Source of the DNA: Streptomyces sp. ISL-96
GTDB lineage: Bacteria; Actinomycetota; Actinomycetes; Streptomycetales; Streptomycetaceae
Assembly: GCF_018614035.1 (NCBI RefSeq)
Contig: NZ_JAGGPA010000066.1
Coordinates: forward strand, 1 to 40,528
Direction of reading: 5' to 3'
DNA: 40,528 nt
A program made the position numbers and the translations under genes. Below the pieces are notes generated by a model, which searched no databases, was not told the DNA's origin, and saw only the letters and a program-made list of their open reading frames with translations. Positions 1 through 7,678 of the stretch are shown here, in pieces. Position 1 is the stretch's first letter. Each line of letters starts with the position of its first letter.

Positions 1-1
1 G

Positions 2-154
2 GCGGCGGGTGGGCGGGACGCGGTGGCGGTCGCGGGTGAGTGGGGCGACGGTGGTCGCGGTCGGGAGGTTCCGCCGATGGACCGCGACTTGGCCACCTGG
101 GACCGCGTCACGTCGGTACTCGACGGCCTCACCGGCGGCGGATCTGCCGACTAG
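2..154 (+). CDS. 3' end of a hypothetical protein (truncated by window edge)
   Basis: An open frame runs from the left edge without a stop and ends in TAG at 152-154. The last residues read ...DRDLATWDRVTSVLDGLTGGGSAD. The codons show the GC-rich third positions expected of a Streptomyces gene, and the family cannot be named from the 50 visible residues. An internal ATG at 77, six bases after GGGAGG, could alternatively start a 25-residue peptide, so the call as the tail of a larger protein is an inference. It is convergent with the methyltransferase gene that follows. Confidence 0.45.
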   Translation, partial: AAGGRDAVAVAGEWGDGGRGREVPPMDRDLATWDRVTSVLDGLTGGGSAD

Positions 155-235
155 GGCGGGCGTACCCTGCGGGGCTTTCCCCTATCGGCCCCTTCCCGCT
201 GTGCCACTTTGTGGCTCCGCCGCGTGGAGGCGCTG

Positions 236-263
236 CCCCAGAGCCCGCTCCTGGGGTCTGGGG
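236..263. terminator. Possible bidirectional terminator
   Basis: CCCCAGA at 236-242 can pair with TCTGGGG at 257-263 (7 bp, 14-base loop), and CCCCAG can alternatively pair with CTGGGG at 251-256. It lies between the end of the left-edge gene and the end of the minus-strand methyltransferase, where a shared terminator is expected. There is no clear T-tract. Confidence 0.35.
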
Positions 264-272
264 CCCGCCGCC

Positions 273-1082
273 TCAGAGCTTGCGGGCCACGCCCGTGTAG
301 CCCGGGATCGGGTCGTCGCCCGTAACCGGGACCACTTCGCCCAGCTCCGGCCGCCAGTCCGCGGCCAGCGAGACACCGGGGTCGACGAGCTCGAAGCCGT
401 TGAAGAACTCGGTGAACTCCTCACGCGAGCGCGGCCGCAGCGTGAGCCCCTTGGCGGCGTACAGCGCGGACGCCTTCGCCGCGCCCTCCGGGTCGAAGTC
501 CCCGGTGATGTGGGACAGGACGAGGAAGCTGCCGGGCGCCAGCCGGTCCATCAGCCGGTTCACCAGTGCGTGCGGACCGTCCTCGTCACCCACGAAGTGG
601 AGAAGGGCGACGAGGGACAGCGCGACCGGCTTCGTGAAGTCGAGCGTCTTGCCGGCCCTCTCCAGGATGACGTCGGGTTCACGGGCGTCCGCCTGGATGT
701 ACTCGGTGGCACCCTCCGGCGTGGAGCGCAACAGAGCCCCCGCGTGGGCAAGCACGATCGGGTCGTTGTCGCAGTACACGATGCGCGCGTCGGGAGCGGT
801 GTGCTGGGCGATCTGGTGAAGGTTCGGCTCGGTCGGTATGCCCGAACCGATGTCGAGGAACTGTAATACGCCGTTCTCGGCGAGCCAGCGCGTCGCACGG
901 TGCATGAACGCCCGGTTGACCCGCGCCATGTCGCGCCCCCGGGAGTCGAGGGTGAGGAGCTGGCGTGCCATCTCCTCGTCGACCGGATAGTTGTCCTTCC
1001 CGCCCAGAAACCAGTCGTACATGCGCGCCGGATGCGGCTTGCTGGTGTCGATCTCGATGGCGGTGTGCTCTTGCCCGGTCAT
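273..1082 (-). CDS. SAM-dependent methyltransferase, DUF574 (Methyltransf_19) family
   Basis: A 269-residue protein of the actinobacterial DUF574 family, predicted to be S-adenosylmethionine-dependent with unknown substrate. The family's N-terminal signature is clear (KPHPARMYDWFLGGKDNYP), followed by the SAM-binding motif LDIGSGIPTEPNLHQIAQ and an acidic second loop (IVYCDNDPIVLAHA). The start at 1082 is chosen because GGAG lies six bases upstream; an ATG at 1094 overlaps that ribosome site and is less likely. Codon 73 is TTA (864-866), the codon read only by the bldA tRNA in Streptomyces, so translation may be developmentally controlled. It lies about 85 bases downstream of the DUF397 gene on the same strand, separated by a polypurine/polypyrimidine stretch. 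A second family member is at 10952-11734. Confidence 0.9.
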   Translation of the reverse strand: MTGQEHTAIEIDTSKPHPARMYDWFLGGKDNYPVDEEMARQLLTLDSRGRDMARVNRAFMHRATRWLAENGVLQFLDIGSGIPTEPNLHQIAQHTAPDARIVYCDNDPIVLAHAGALLRSTPEGATEYIQADAREPDVILERAGKTLDFTKPVALSLVALLHFVGDEDGPHALVNRLMDRLAPGSFLVLSHITGDFDPEGAAKASALYAAKGLTLRPRSREEFTEFFNGFELVDPGVSLAADWRPELGEVVPVTGDDPIPGYTGVARKL

Positions 1083-1167
1083 ACGGCGCTCCATGGGTCG
1101 TGGGTGAACGGTTGACTGTGAACGGGGGAAGAGGGAAGGGGAAGGGGAAAAGGCGAAGGGAGGGAAC

Positions 1168-1404
1168 TCAGGTGAGGAGGAAGTCGGCCTGGCCGGCCTT
1201 CGCTCCCCGGATGAAGGCGGCGATCTCGCCGGGCGTGTAGATGAGCGCGGGACCCTCGGGGTCGGCGGACTGGCGGACGGCGACCCTGCCGTCGGCCAGC
1301 TTCATCGCCTCGATGCAGTTGCCGCCATTGCCTCCGCTCCACGGCTTGTACCAGCCCTCCGCGGGCAGGTCGTTCGCGGGCATGCCGTTGTATATCCAGT
1401 CCAT
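1168..1404 (-). CDS. DUF397 domain protein
   Basis: A 78-residue protein made almost entirely of a DUF397 domain. The hallmark GGNGGNCIEAMKL, the VAVRQSADPEGPALIYTP segment and the final FIRGAKAG stretch are all present. The family is restricted to actinobacteria and nearly always sits next to an XRE/DUF5753 regulator, as here. Such pairs (AbaA, WhiJ, Scr1/Scr2-like loci) influence development and antibiotic production, probably through protein-protein contact with the partner regulator. The ATG at 1404 begins one base after the regulator's TGA, so the two are translationally coupled. Longer in-frame starts upstream would overlap the regulator and are rejected. Confidence 0.92.
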   Translation of the reverse strand: MDWIYNGMPANDLPAEGWYKPWSGGNGGNCIEAMKLADGRVAVRQSADPEGPALIYTPGEIAAFIRGAKAGQADFLLT

Positions 1405-1405
1405 C

Positions 1406-2275
1406 TCATAGCTCCTCGCGGAGATTTCTGAGAATCTCCTTTGTGCGTTGTGCAGTCGCGGCCTGAGCCGCCATGCGGTCCATGACCTCAAGGTGGGCCG
1501 CCACCTCGGGGCGCGCGTCGAGATAGACGGCGCCGGTCAGGTACTCGCTGTAGACCATGTCCGGGAGTTCCGGTACGGCGAAGCGGAAGAGGACGAACGG
1601 GCCGTAGGTCCCGGGGTGGTGCCCCGTCGAGAACTCGACGACCTGCAGGGTGACATTCGGCATTTCGACGGCCTCCAGGAGGCGGTCGATCTGCTCCCCC
1701 AGCACATCCGGGCTGCCGACCGGCCGGCGCAGGACCGTCTCGTCCATGACGACCCAGAACTTCGGGGCGTCGGGGCGGGTGAGGAGGCTCTGGCGCTCCA
1801 TGCGCAGGGCGACATGCCGCTCGATGGCGTCGGCGGCCCCGGAGCCGGTCCGGCCGATGGCTCCGCTGCGCATGATGGCGCGGGCGTAGCTCTCGGTCTG
1901 CAGAAGGCCCGGCACGAATTGCGGTTCGTACGCCCTGATGAGCGACGCGGCGCCCTCCAGGCTGACGTACATGCTGAACCAGTCGGGCAGGATGCCGTGG
2001 AACCGCTGCCACCAGCCGGGCTTGTTCGCCTCCTCGGCCAGCTCGACGAAGGAGTCGATGTCGTGAGCGGAATGCCCGTACGCCTGCAGCAGGAGCTGCA
2101 CGTAGGGGATTTTGAGCGCGACCTCGGCCGTCTCCATCCTGCGGATGGTGGCCGGCGTGACGCGGAGCACCTTGGCGGCCTGTTCACGGCTCAGGCCCGC
2201 TCTCTCGCGCAGGTCCAGCAGGCGCTTCCCGAGAACGACCTGACCCACCGTCGGGGCGGACCTCGGTTCACTCAC
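1406..2275 (-). CDS. XRE-family regulator with DUF5753 domain (WhiJ/AbaA-like)
   Basis: A 289-residue regulator. An N-terminal helix-turn-helix is visible around residues 12-70 (GKRLLDLRERAGLSREQAAK, then TPATIRRMETAE), followed by the long DUF5753 domain with the family's FVPGLLQTESYARA and YGPFVLFRF-type segments. The GTG at 2275 is chosen because GGGGAGG lies five bases upstream; the ATG at 2290 overlaps that ribosome site. It is followed by the coupled DUF397 gene and faces a divergent HATPase gene, the gene set seen at whiJ/abaA-type loci. It probably binds DNA in the shared intergenic region and is modulated by its small partner; that role is inferred from the family. Confidence 0.92.
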   Translation of the reverse strand: MSEPRSAPTVGQVVLGKRLLDLRERAGLSREQAAKVLRVTPATIRRMETAEVALKIPYVQLLLQAYGHSAHDIDSFVELAEEANKPGWWQRFHGILPDWFSMYVSLEGAASLIRAYEPQFVPGLLQTESYARAIMRSGAIGRTGSGAADAIERHVALRMERQSLLTRPDAPKFWVVMDETVLRRPVGSPDVLGEQIDRLLEAVEMPNVTLQVVEFSTGHHPGTYGPFVLFRFAVPELPDMVYSEYLTGAVYLDARPEVAAHLEVMDRMAAQAATAQRTKEILRNLREEL

Positions 2276-2396
2276 TTCAGACCTCCCCATGGGCTGTTGC
2301 GAGCAGTGTGCCACGCGGTCGCGACCAAAGAAACGACACTCTGTCATTTTCATAGTGCCCCTTGCCAAGTGTCCCGTTCAGAGGGAGAGTTGGGTT

Positions 2397-2410
2397 GTGA
2401 ACCAGTTCAC
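2397..2410. promoter_or_regulatory. Palindrome, candidate operator
   Basis: GTGAACCAGTTCAC is a perfect dyad with 6-bp arms and a CA centre. It lies about 70 bases upstream of the HATPase start, in the 206-base divergent region between the XRE regulator and the HATPase gene. It is a plausible regulator site; which protein binds is unknown. Confidence 0.35.
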
Positions 2411-2481
2411 GCGGACGTCGCGCGCTGCCCACCGAGGGGGAAGCAGCTGCCCGGCGCTGCCCCCACCGTGAGGAAACGCTC

Positions 2482-2922
2482 GTGGCACCAGGCACTGCGC
2501 TCGTCCCCCAGCTCATGGACCACTGCCGGGGGACGGCCATACGGCGGTACGGGTTCGATTTGCCGGCACGAGCCGAATTCGTCGCCACTGCCAGGCGCCT
2601 GACCAGACAACAGCTGACGCAGTGGGGCGTCGGCGAGGATGCCTGCGACACCGCCGCGCTGATCGTCTCCGAACTGTTCACCAATGCCGTACTGCACACC
2701 GCGAGCGAACAGGTCGTCTGCGAGCTGCGCGACAGCGACGGCCGCTTGCGTGTCGCCGTGAAGGACCAGGGACTGCGCCCCACCGGCCCGCGGCTGCGCC
2801 AGGCCGGGGACGAGGAACACGGACGCGGGCTGCAACTCGTCGACACCTTGAGCAGCTTCTGGGGAACGCGCGATGTGGCGGACGGTCCCGGGCGCATCGT
2901 CTGGGCGGAGCTTCCTTGCTGA
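2482..2922 (+). CDS. HATPase domain regulator (anti-sigma-factor-like kinase fold)
   Basis: A 146-residue single-domain GHKL/HATPase_c_2 protein of the RsbW/SpoIIAB-like class that is abundant in Streptomyces. The N-box (IVSELFTNAVLH, about residues 57-68), the G1 segment (VAVKDQGLRP) and the G2 segment (HGRGLQLVDTLSSFWG) are recognisable, so ATP binding is expected. Members act as anti-sigma kinases or as partners in DUF397/XRE loci; the target here is unknown. The start is GTG at 2482, with GAGG about ten bases upstream. It is divergent from the XRE/DUF397 pair and only eight bases precede the next start, suggesting an operon. Confidence 0.88.
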   Translation: MAPGTALVPQLMDHCRGTAIRRYGFDLPARAEFVATARRLTRQQLTQWGVGEDACDTAALIVSELFTNAVLHTASEQVVCELRDSDGRLRVAVKDQGLRPTGPRLRQAGDEEHGRGLQLVDTLSSFWGTRDVADGPGRIVWAELPC

Positions 2923-2930
2923 GGTCCGTG

Positions 2931-3389
2931 ATGACCAGCCTGCCGGCCGGCAGGCTGTCGCGCGCCCGGCGGCAAGGGAGCGGCGTACAGAACGACGTAC
3001 AGAACGGCGAGCAGGACGGCGGACGGCGCAACGGGAGGGTCCGTCTGCCGGTCCCGCCAGGGCTGTCGGCGCCGCTCGGCTGTGACGCGGTGGGGCTTCC
3101 CGCGCGGCACGGGTTCCGGATGATGGCGCACCTGTCCCGGCCGGGGTGCGTCTTCGCCGACGCCGACTGGTGGTGGTGGATCGTGCCGGCCGAGTCGGAC
3201 CTCGGGCTCGTCTGGCCGCAGCCCGCCCGTTACGTCCCCGGGGCGTACGTACCCGCGACGCGTCCGCGCCTGATCCACTCACCGGAAGGCGGCGCGCCGT
3301 ACACGCCGCCGATTCCGCTCTACCTGATGGTCTGCCGGGTCGCGGGCACCGCTCCGGCGTGGTCGACTGTGCCGCGTCAGGGGTCCTGA
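2931..3389 (+). CDS. Hypothetical protein, Trp-rich core
   Basis: A 152-residue protein with no family I can name. The first 40 residues are basic and polar (RNGRVRLPVPPG). The core is well-formed and hydrophobic-aromatic, including four consecutive tryptophans (codons 80-83) in DADWWWWIVPAESDLGLVWP, then a Pro-rich segment (RLIHSPEGGAPYTPPIPLY). There is no signal peptide or membrane helix. The ATG at 2931 follows the HATPase stop by eight bases, with GAGG at 2921-2924 overlapping that stop, so the genes are probably co-transcribed. A role as a partner of the XRE/DUF397/HATPase module is possible from context only. Confidence 0.7.
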   Translation: MTSLPAGRLSRARRQGSGVQNDVQNGEQDGGRRNGRVRLPVPPGLSAPLGCDAVGLPARHGFRMMAHLSRPGCVFADADWWWWIVPAESDLGLVWPQPARYVPGAYVPATRPRLIHSPEGGAPYTPPIPLYLMVCRVAGTAPAWSTVPRQGS

Positions 3390-3509
3390 CCCGCCACCGC
3401 GCGAGCCGCCGTTCCGATTTCGCACCCTGGACAACGCATGGCGGGCCGCGAGTCAATTCCCTGAGTGCCGGTTCTGGCATGCCCAGCTCAGGGGAGGAAT
3501 CTCCGCGCC

Positions 3510-4760
3510 ATGAACAGACCCTCGTTACGCAGACACGCCCCGCACGCCACCCTGCACGCCGCCCTGACCGCCGTCACCGCTGTCGCCGTCGCGATCGGAA
3601 CGGTTCTCGCCTCGGGACCGCCCTCCGCCGCCGAGCCCGGCAGAACGCCCGTCGTCACATGGGCCGCCAGCACGGACCGGCTGTCCACCGCCGGCGCCGC
3701 CCCTGAGCGTACGTACCGGCTCGTCGTACGCACCAGCGCGGGCGGCAGCGGGCTGCGCGTCCGGCTCTCCAACGCCTTCGGTACCCAGCCGGTGACCTTC
3801 GGCCGCGCGTACGCCGGACTGCGGGCCACCGGCGCCGCGCTGGTGCCGGGCACCAACCGGCCACTGTCCTTCGCCGGATCGCCGTCGGTCACCGTCCCGC
3901 CCGGCGGCTCGGTCTACAGCGACCCGCTGCCGGGCACCGTACGGCCGCAGTCCGACCTGGCCGTCAGCCTGTACGTACGGAGCGCGGGCGGCGCCGCGAC
4001 CGGCCACAAGATGGCCCTGCAGACGTCGTACATCGCACCCGTCGGCAACCACGCCGCCGACGACTCCGCCGCGCCCTACACCCAGAAGATCACCTCGTGG
4101 TTCTACCTCGACGCCGTGACGGTGGGCGCCAGGCGCGGCACGGGCGCCGTGGCGACGCTCGGCGACTCGATCACCGACGGCGCGATCTCCACCCGCGACA
4201 CCAACCGCCGCTGGCCGGACTTCCTGGCCCGCAGGCTGGACGCCGACCCCGGCTCGCGCGTCAAGGGCGTGGCCAACGAGGGCATCTCGGGCAACAAGGT
4301 CCTCAAGGACGGCTCCGGCGAGAGCGCGCTCAAGCGCCTCGACCGGGACGTGCTCTCGCAGCACGGCGTGCGCACCATGGTGCTGCTCGAAGGGGTCAAC
4401 GACATCAAGGCCGTCCCCGCGCCGACAGCCGCCGAACTGATCGCCGGCTACCGGCAGATCGTCGACAGGTCGCACGCCGCCGGTGTGTGCGTCGTCGGGG
4501 CGACGGTCATGCCGTACGAGGGCTGGCGGGAGTGGACGCCGGCCGGAGAGGCCGTACGGCAGGAGGTCAATGCCTTCATCCGTGACAGCGGCGCGTTCGA
4601 CGCGGTCGTCGACTTCGACAAGGCGGTCATGGACCCGGCCGCGCCGACCCGGATCCTCCCGGCGTACGACAGCGGCGACCATCTGCACCCCAACGACCTC
4701 GGGATGCGGACGATGGCGGACACCGTCGATCTGAAGAGCCTGCGCTGTTCCAGGCGTTAG
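3510..4760 (+). CDS. Secreted SGNH/GDSL hydrolase
   Basis: A 416-residue secreted esterase/lipase-type hydrolase. The signal peptide covers roughly residues 1-41 (basic MNRPSLRRHA, a hydrophobic AVTAVAVAIGTVLA core, cleavage near PSAAE). A beta-rich N-terminal region is followed by the SGNH catalytic blocks: GDSITDG with nucleophile Ser220, block II Gly in NEGISGNK, block III Asn in EGVNDI, and block V DHLHPND with Asp390/His393. The substrate is unknown; family members deacylate lipids or deacetylate polysaccharides. GGGGAGGA ends ten bases before the ATG. Codon 6 is TTA (3525-3527), suggesting bldA-dependent translation. The gene is convergent with the LAL gene through a shared palindromic terminator. 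Confidence 0.93.
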   Translation: MNRPSLRRHAPHATLHAALTAVTAVAVAIGTVLASGPPSAAEPGRTPVVTWAASTDRLSTAGAAPERTYRLVVRTSAGGSGLRVRLSNAFGTQPVTFGRAYAGLRATGAALVPGTNRPLSFAGSPSVTVPPGGSVYSDPLPGTVRPQSDLAVSLYVRSAGGAATGHKMALQTSYIAPVGNHAADDSAAPYTQKITSWFYLDAVTVGARRGTGAVATLGDSITDGAISTRDTNRRWPDFLARRLDADPGSRVKGVANEGISGNKVLKDGSGESALKRLDRDVLSQHGVRTMVLLEGVNDIKAVPAPTAAELIAGYRQIVDRSHAAGVCVVGATVMPYEGWREWTPAGEAVRQEVNAFIRDSGAFDAVVDFDKAVMDPAAPTRILPAYDSGDHLHPNDLGMRTMADTVDLKSLRCSRR

Positions 4761-4791
4761 GGCAGCGGTGCGTCGCGGCGCGGTCTCCGCA

Positions 4792-4820
4792 CGTTCCCGG
4801 GAACGGTCTTGCGCCGTTCC
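4792..4820. terminator. Bidirectional terminator between convergent genes
   Basis: Two overlapping dyads occupy the 60-base gap between convergent genes. CGTTCCCGGGAACG (4792-4805) is a perfect 14-bp palindrome, and GGAACGG (4800-4806) pairs perfectly with CCGTTCC (4814-4820) across a seven-base loop. The two structures share bases and are mutually exclusive. The second hairpin abuts the LAL stop codon. Confidence 0.7.
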
Positions 4821-7451
4821 TCAGAGGGAACGCAGCGCTTCCCGGGCGCGCTTCACCAGTCCGTCGGCGCTGCACTGCTCGGCGAGGGCCAGGCCCTTGG
4901 CCAGCTCGCGCTCCGACCGCGCCGCGATGCCGTACTCGACGCGCGCCACGGCGTGCTCGTACGCACAAGGGGATCCTTCGAGGAACGCGACCGCCTTGGC
5001 CAGCAGCTCCACCGCCTTCCCGCCCTCCTCCAGGGCAGCCGCACAGCGCAGTGATTCCCCGATGGCGGTGTCCGTGCCGAAGCGCTCCGCGCGGTCCCGC
5101 ACATAGGCGGCGAGTTCCGCGGCACGGCCGGGGTCGTCGGCGGCCACCGCACGGGCGAGATCGCTCGCCCACGGGGCCATGACACCGTTGTGCCGGCCCC
5201 GCGCGGTCAACGCCTCTCCCGCGGCTTCGAGTTCGACGACGGCTTCCTTGGTGCGGCCCTGGGCGAGCAGCAGCCTTCCCCGTACGCACTGCGCGTCGGG
5301 AATGACGATCGACGACGGGTACGGCGGCGCGAACGCGTGGCGGTCGGCCGCCTCCTGGGCGGCGTCGATCCTGCCTTGTGCGAGCAGCGTGTCGATGAGC
5401 ATGCAGGCGGCGTCCCAGTGGATCGGCAGGCCGTTCCCGACGCGCTCGGCAAGGCGCAGGCTTTCGCGCAGGTACATCTCGGCCTGGGCGAGTCTGCCGC
5501 GCCTGCGCTGCAAGTAGCCGACGAGGGCGTGGGCGAAGGCGAGATGGCCGCCGCTCCAGCCGGAGATCTCGAAGGCGCGCAGGGCCTCGTCGAAGAGGCT
5601 CTCGGCCCGGTCGAGCCGGTCCGCGAAGGCGTACGTGAGGCCCAGCAGGGCCGGCGGCTCGAAGCCCCAGGCGGTGTTGGTCCAGCCGAGGCCGGGCGCG
5701 AGCCTGCCGTCCAGGAGGGCGCGGTCGGAGATCTGCACGATCTCCTCGGCGTTCTCCCCGCGTGCGGTCCCGTCGAAAGCCCTGAGTATGAGCAGCACGC
5801 GTTCGGAGTTGTCGCGGCCCTGGAGGCCGTCGGCCATCGCGGCGAGGCGCCGGGAGCGGCCGGGGCCGTCGTCCTCGGCCGCCTGGACGCCCTCCCACAG
5901 GAAGTGCACGGCCTGGAGCCGCATCCGGTCCGGGCCGGGGGCGCTCCTGGCGACCTCGGCGGCCACGACCTGCGCCGCTTCCCGCGTCTGGTTGTTGTGG
6001 GTGAGTGCCTGGGACAGCCGGAAGACCGCGTCCACACGCTGAGCGGCGTCCAGGCCGGGCATGCCGAGGGCGGCCCGCAGGTGGCCCACCGTGGTGGCCG
6101 GCGAGGTCAGGAGGGTGGCGCAGCCCAGTTCGTACAGCACCGAGGCATGCTCTTCCGGCAGCGGAGGCTCCTGTACGGCGCGCTCCAGACAGCGCCTGGC
6201 GGCGTCCGGAGCACCGACGGCGAGGTGCTCGGAGGCGGCCTCGCGCAGCTGGGCGACCAGCTCCGGGTCGTCGTCCGGGTGGACTTCGAGGAGGTGCCTG
6301 GCGGCGGCCGCCGCGCCCCTGCCCGCCTGCGTGACGGCCCAGGCGGCCTGGCCGTGCATGGCGGTGCGGGTGGCCGGTGGAATGGCACGGTAGACGGCGC
6401 CCGCGATGAGCGGGTGGACGAACTCCATCGGGTCCGTGCCCGCGAGTATGCGGGCCGCGCGCAGGCGTTCGGCGCAGTCGGCGGCCTGGGCGCGGCCCAG
6501 CCCGGCGAGCGATGCGGCCAGGTCCAGGGAGATCTCCGTACCGAGAATGGCGGCCGCCCAGGCGAACCTGGTGGTGGCGGTGCCCAGTTCTTCCAGCCGG
6601 TTGATCAGGCCGGTGCCACGCGCGGACGCGCCGAGGGCGCGCAGGGAGCCCGCGGAACCCTCGACGGGATCCAGGCGTTCGTCGCACACCTTGGCGACGA
6701 GCTCCACGGTCTCGTAGAGGTTCCCGCCGGTGACGGCCCACAACTCACGGCAGAACGGATCGTCCGCGTGCTCGCCGAGGGCGGCCCGTGCGAGGTTCGC
6801 CACGGCGTCGGGGGTGAGCGCCCGCAGGGAGACGCACTGCCGGGCGGCGGCTTCCATCGCGCGGATGAATTCCGCGGTGTCGCCGCTGGGTTCCTCCGTG
6901 CGGTACGCGATGACGACGAGCGCGGGAAGGTCGTCGCGCTGGGCGAAGGACGCCAGCCAGCCGAGCGTCTCCAGGTCGGACCAGTGCGCGTCGTCGACCA
7001 TCAGGACCAGCGGCCGGTGTGCGGCTGCCAGGCGCAGGAGCAGGGTGTCCAGGCCGTCACGGACACCCTGGGGATCGGCCCGGCCGTCGGGCGGCGCCAC
7101 GCCGAGCGCGGGGCCGATGATCTCGTACCCGTCGCCGAGCAGCTCCCTGGTGTCCACCGCGCCGGGCAGCGCGATCGCGGGCTGCAGGAGTTGCCGTACG
7201 ACGTGGAAGGGGACGGAGGTGACCGTCTCGCCACCTCGCGCGGACCACACCGCGCACCGTCCCTCGGCCAGTCGCCGAATCTCGGACAGCAGCGCTGTCT
7301 TGCCCAGGCCGGCCTCGCCGCTGAAGACGAGAACTCCACCGGCAGACGCGTCCGCGCAGAGCGCTTCGACGGCGTGTGCGGCGGCGGCGAGTTCCGTCTC
7401 TCGTTCCAGCAGCGGGACGGTGACCGGGTGCTCCGTGCCGGACACCATCAT
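4821..7451 (-). CDS. LAL-type ATPase regulator lacking the C-terminal LuxR helix-turn-helix
   Basis: An 876-residue protein of the large ATP-binding LuxR-like (LAL/MalT-related STAND) type. Walker A is GEAGLGKT (residues 45-52) and Walker B is LVLMVDDAHW (about 148-157). The middle and C-terminal parts form a long helical, TPR-like repeat region with many Ala/Leu/Arg helices. Normal LALs end in a LuxR-type DNA-binding domain of about 60 residues; here the protein stops at VKRAREALRSL, just where that domain would begin, and only 60 bases remain before the neighbouring gene. It may therefore act by protein contact instead of DNA binding. SD GGGGAGGG overlaps the start; the GTG at 7445 or the ATG at 7448 would have better spacing than the ATG at 7451. 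Confidence 0.85.
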   Translation of the reverse strand: MMVSGTEHPVTVPLLERETELAAAAHAVEALCADASAGGVLVFSGEAGLGKTALLSEIRRLAEGRCAVWSARGGETVTSVPFHVVRQLLQPAIALPGAVDTRELLGDGYEIIGPALGVAPPDGRADPQGVRDGLDTLLLRLAAAHRPLVLMVDDAHWSDLETLGWLASFAQRDDLPALVVIAYRTEEPSGDTAEFIRAMEAAARQCVSLRALTPDAVANLARAALGEHADDPFCRELWAVTGGNLYETVELVAKVCDERLDPVEGSAGSLRALGASARGTGLINRLEELGTATTRFAWAAAILGTEISLDLAASLAGLGRAQAADCAERLRAARILAGTDPMEFVHPLIAGAVYRAIPPATRTAMHGQAAWAVTQAGRGAAAAARHLLEVHPDDDPELVAQLREAASEHLAVGAPDAARRCLERAVQEPPLPEEHASVLYELGCATLLTSPATTVGHLRAALGMPGLDAAQRVDAVFRLSQALTHNNQTREAAQVVAAEVARSAPGPDRMRLQAVHFLWEGVQAAEDDGPGRSRRLAAMADGLQGRDNSERVLLILRAFDGTARGENAEEIVQISDRALLDGRLAPGLGWTNTAWGFEPPALLGLTYAFADRLDRAESLFDEALRAFEISGWSGGHLAFAHALVGYLQRRRGRLAQAEMYLRESLRLAERVGNGLPIHWDAACMLIDTLLAQGRIDAAQEAADRHAFAPPYPSSIVIPDAQCVRGRLLLAQGRTKEAVVELEAAGEALTARGRHNGVMAPWASDLARAVAADDPGRAAELAAYVRDRAERFGTDTAIGESLRCAAALEEGGKAVELLAKAVAFLEGSPCAYEHAVARVEYGIAARSERELAKGLALAEQCSADGLVKRAREALRSL

Positions 7452-7678
7452 CCCTCCCCAAAACCGTGGCGGATCTCGAGCGTAGCCGGGCAGCGCGGCG
7501 GGTGGAATCTATCCGCGCACTTCGGTCCGGTACGAGTGAACGACCGTTACCCGGCGCTCCGTCACTGGTCGGCCCGGCCGCCGGATTCTGGGCCTCCGGT
7601 CAGGGCGCGGGCGGTCGGGGTTGTATACAACCGGCGCAGAAAGACCACCCCGACGGCGATGGCGACTCCGTGGGACGG

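Noticed and set aside
4627..6741. 704-codon open frame on the minus strand
   Set aside because: It overlaps the LAL gene in another frame and has Arg/Gly/Pro-rich composition typical of a shadow frame; it overlaps the SGNH gene end as well.
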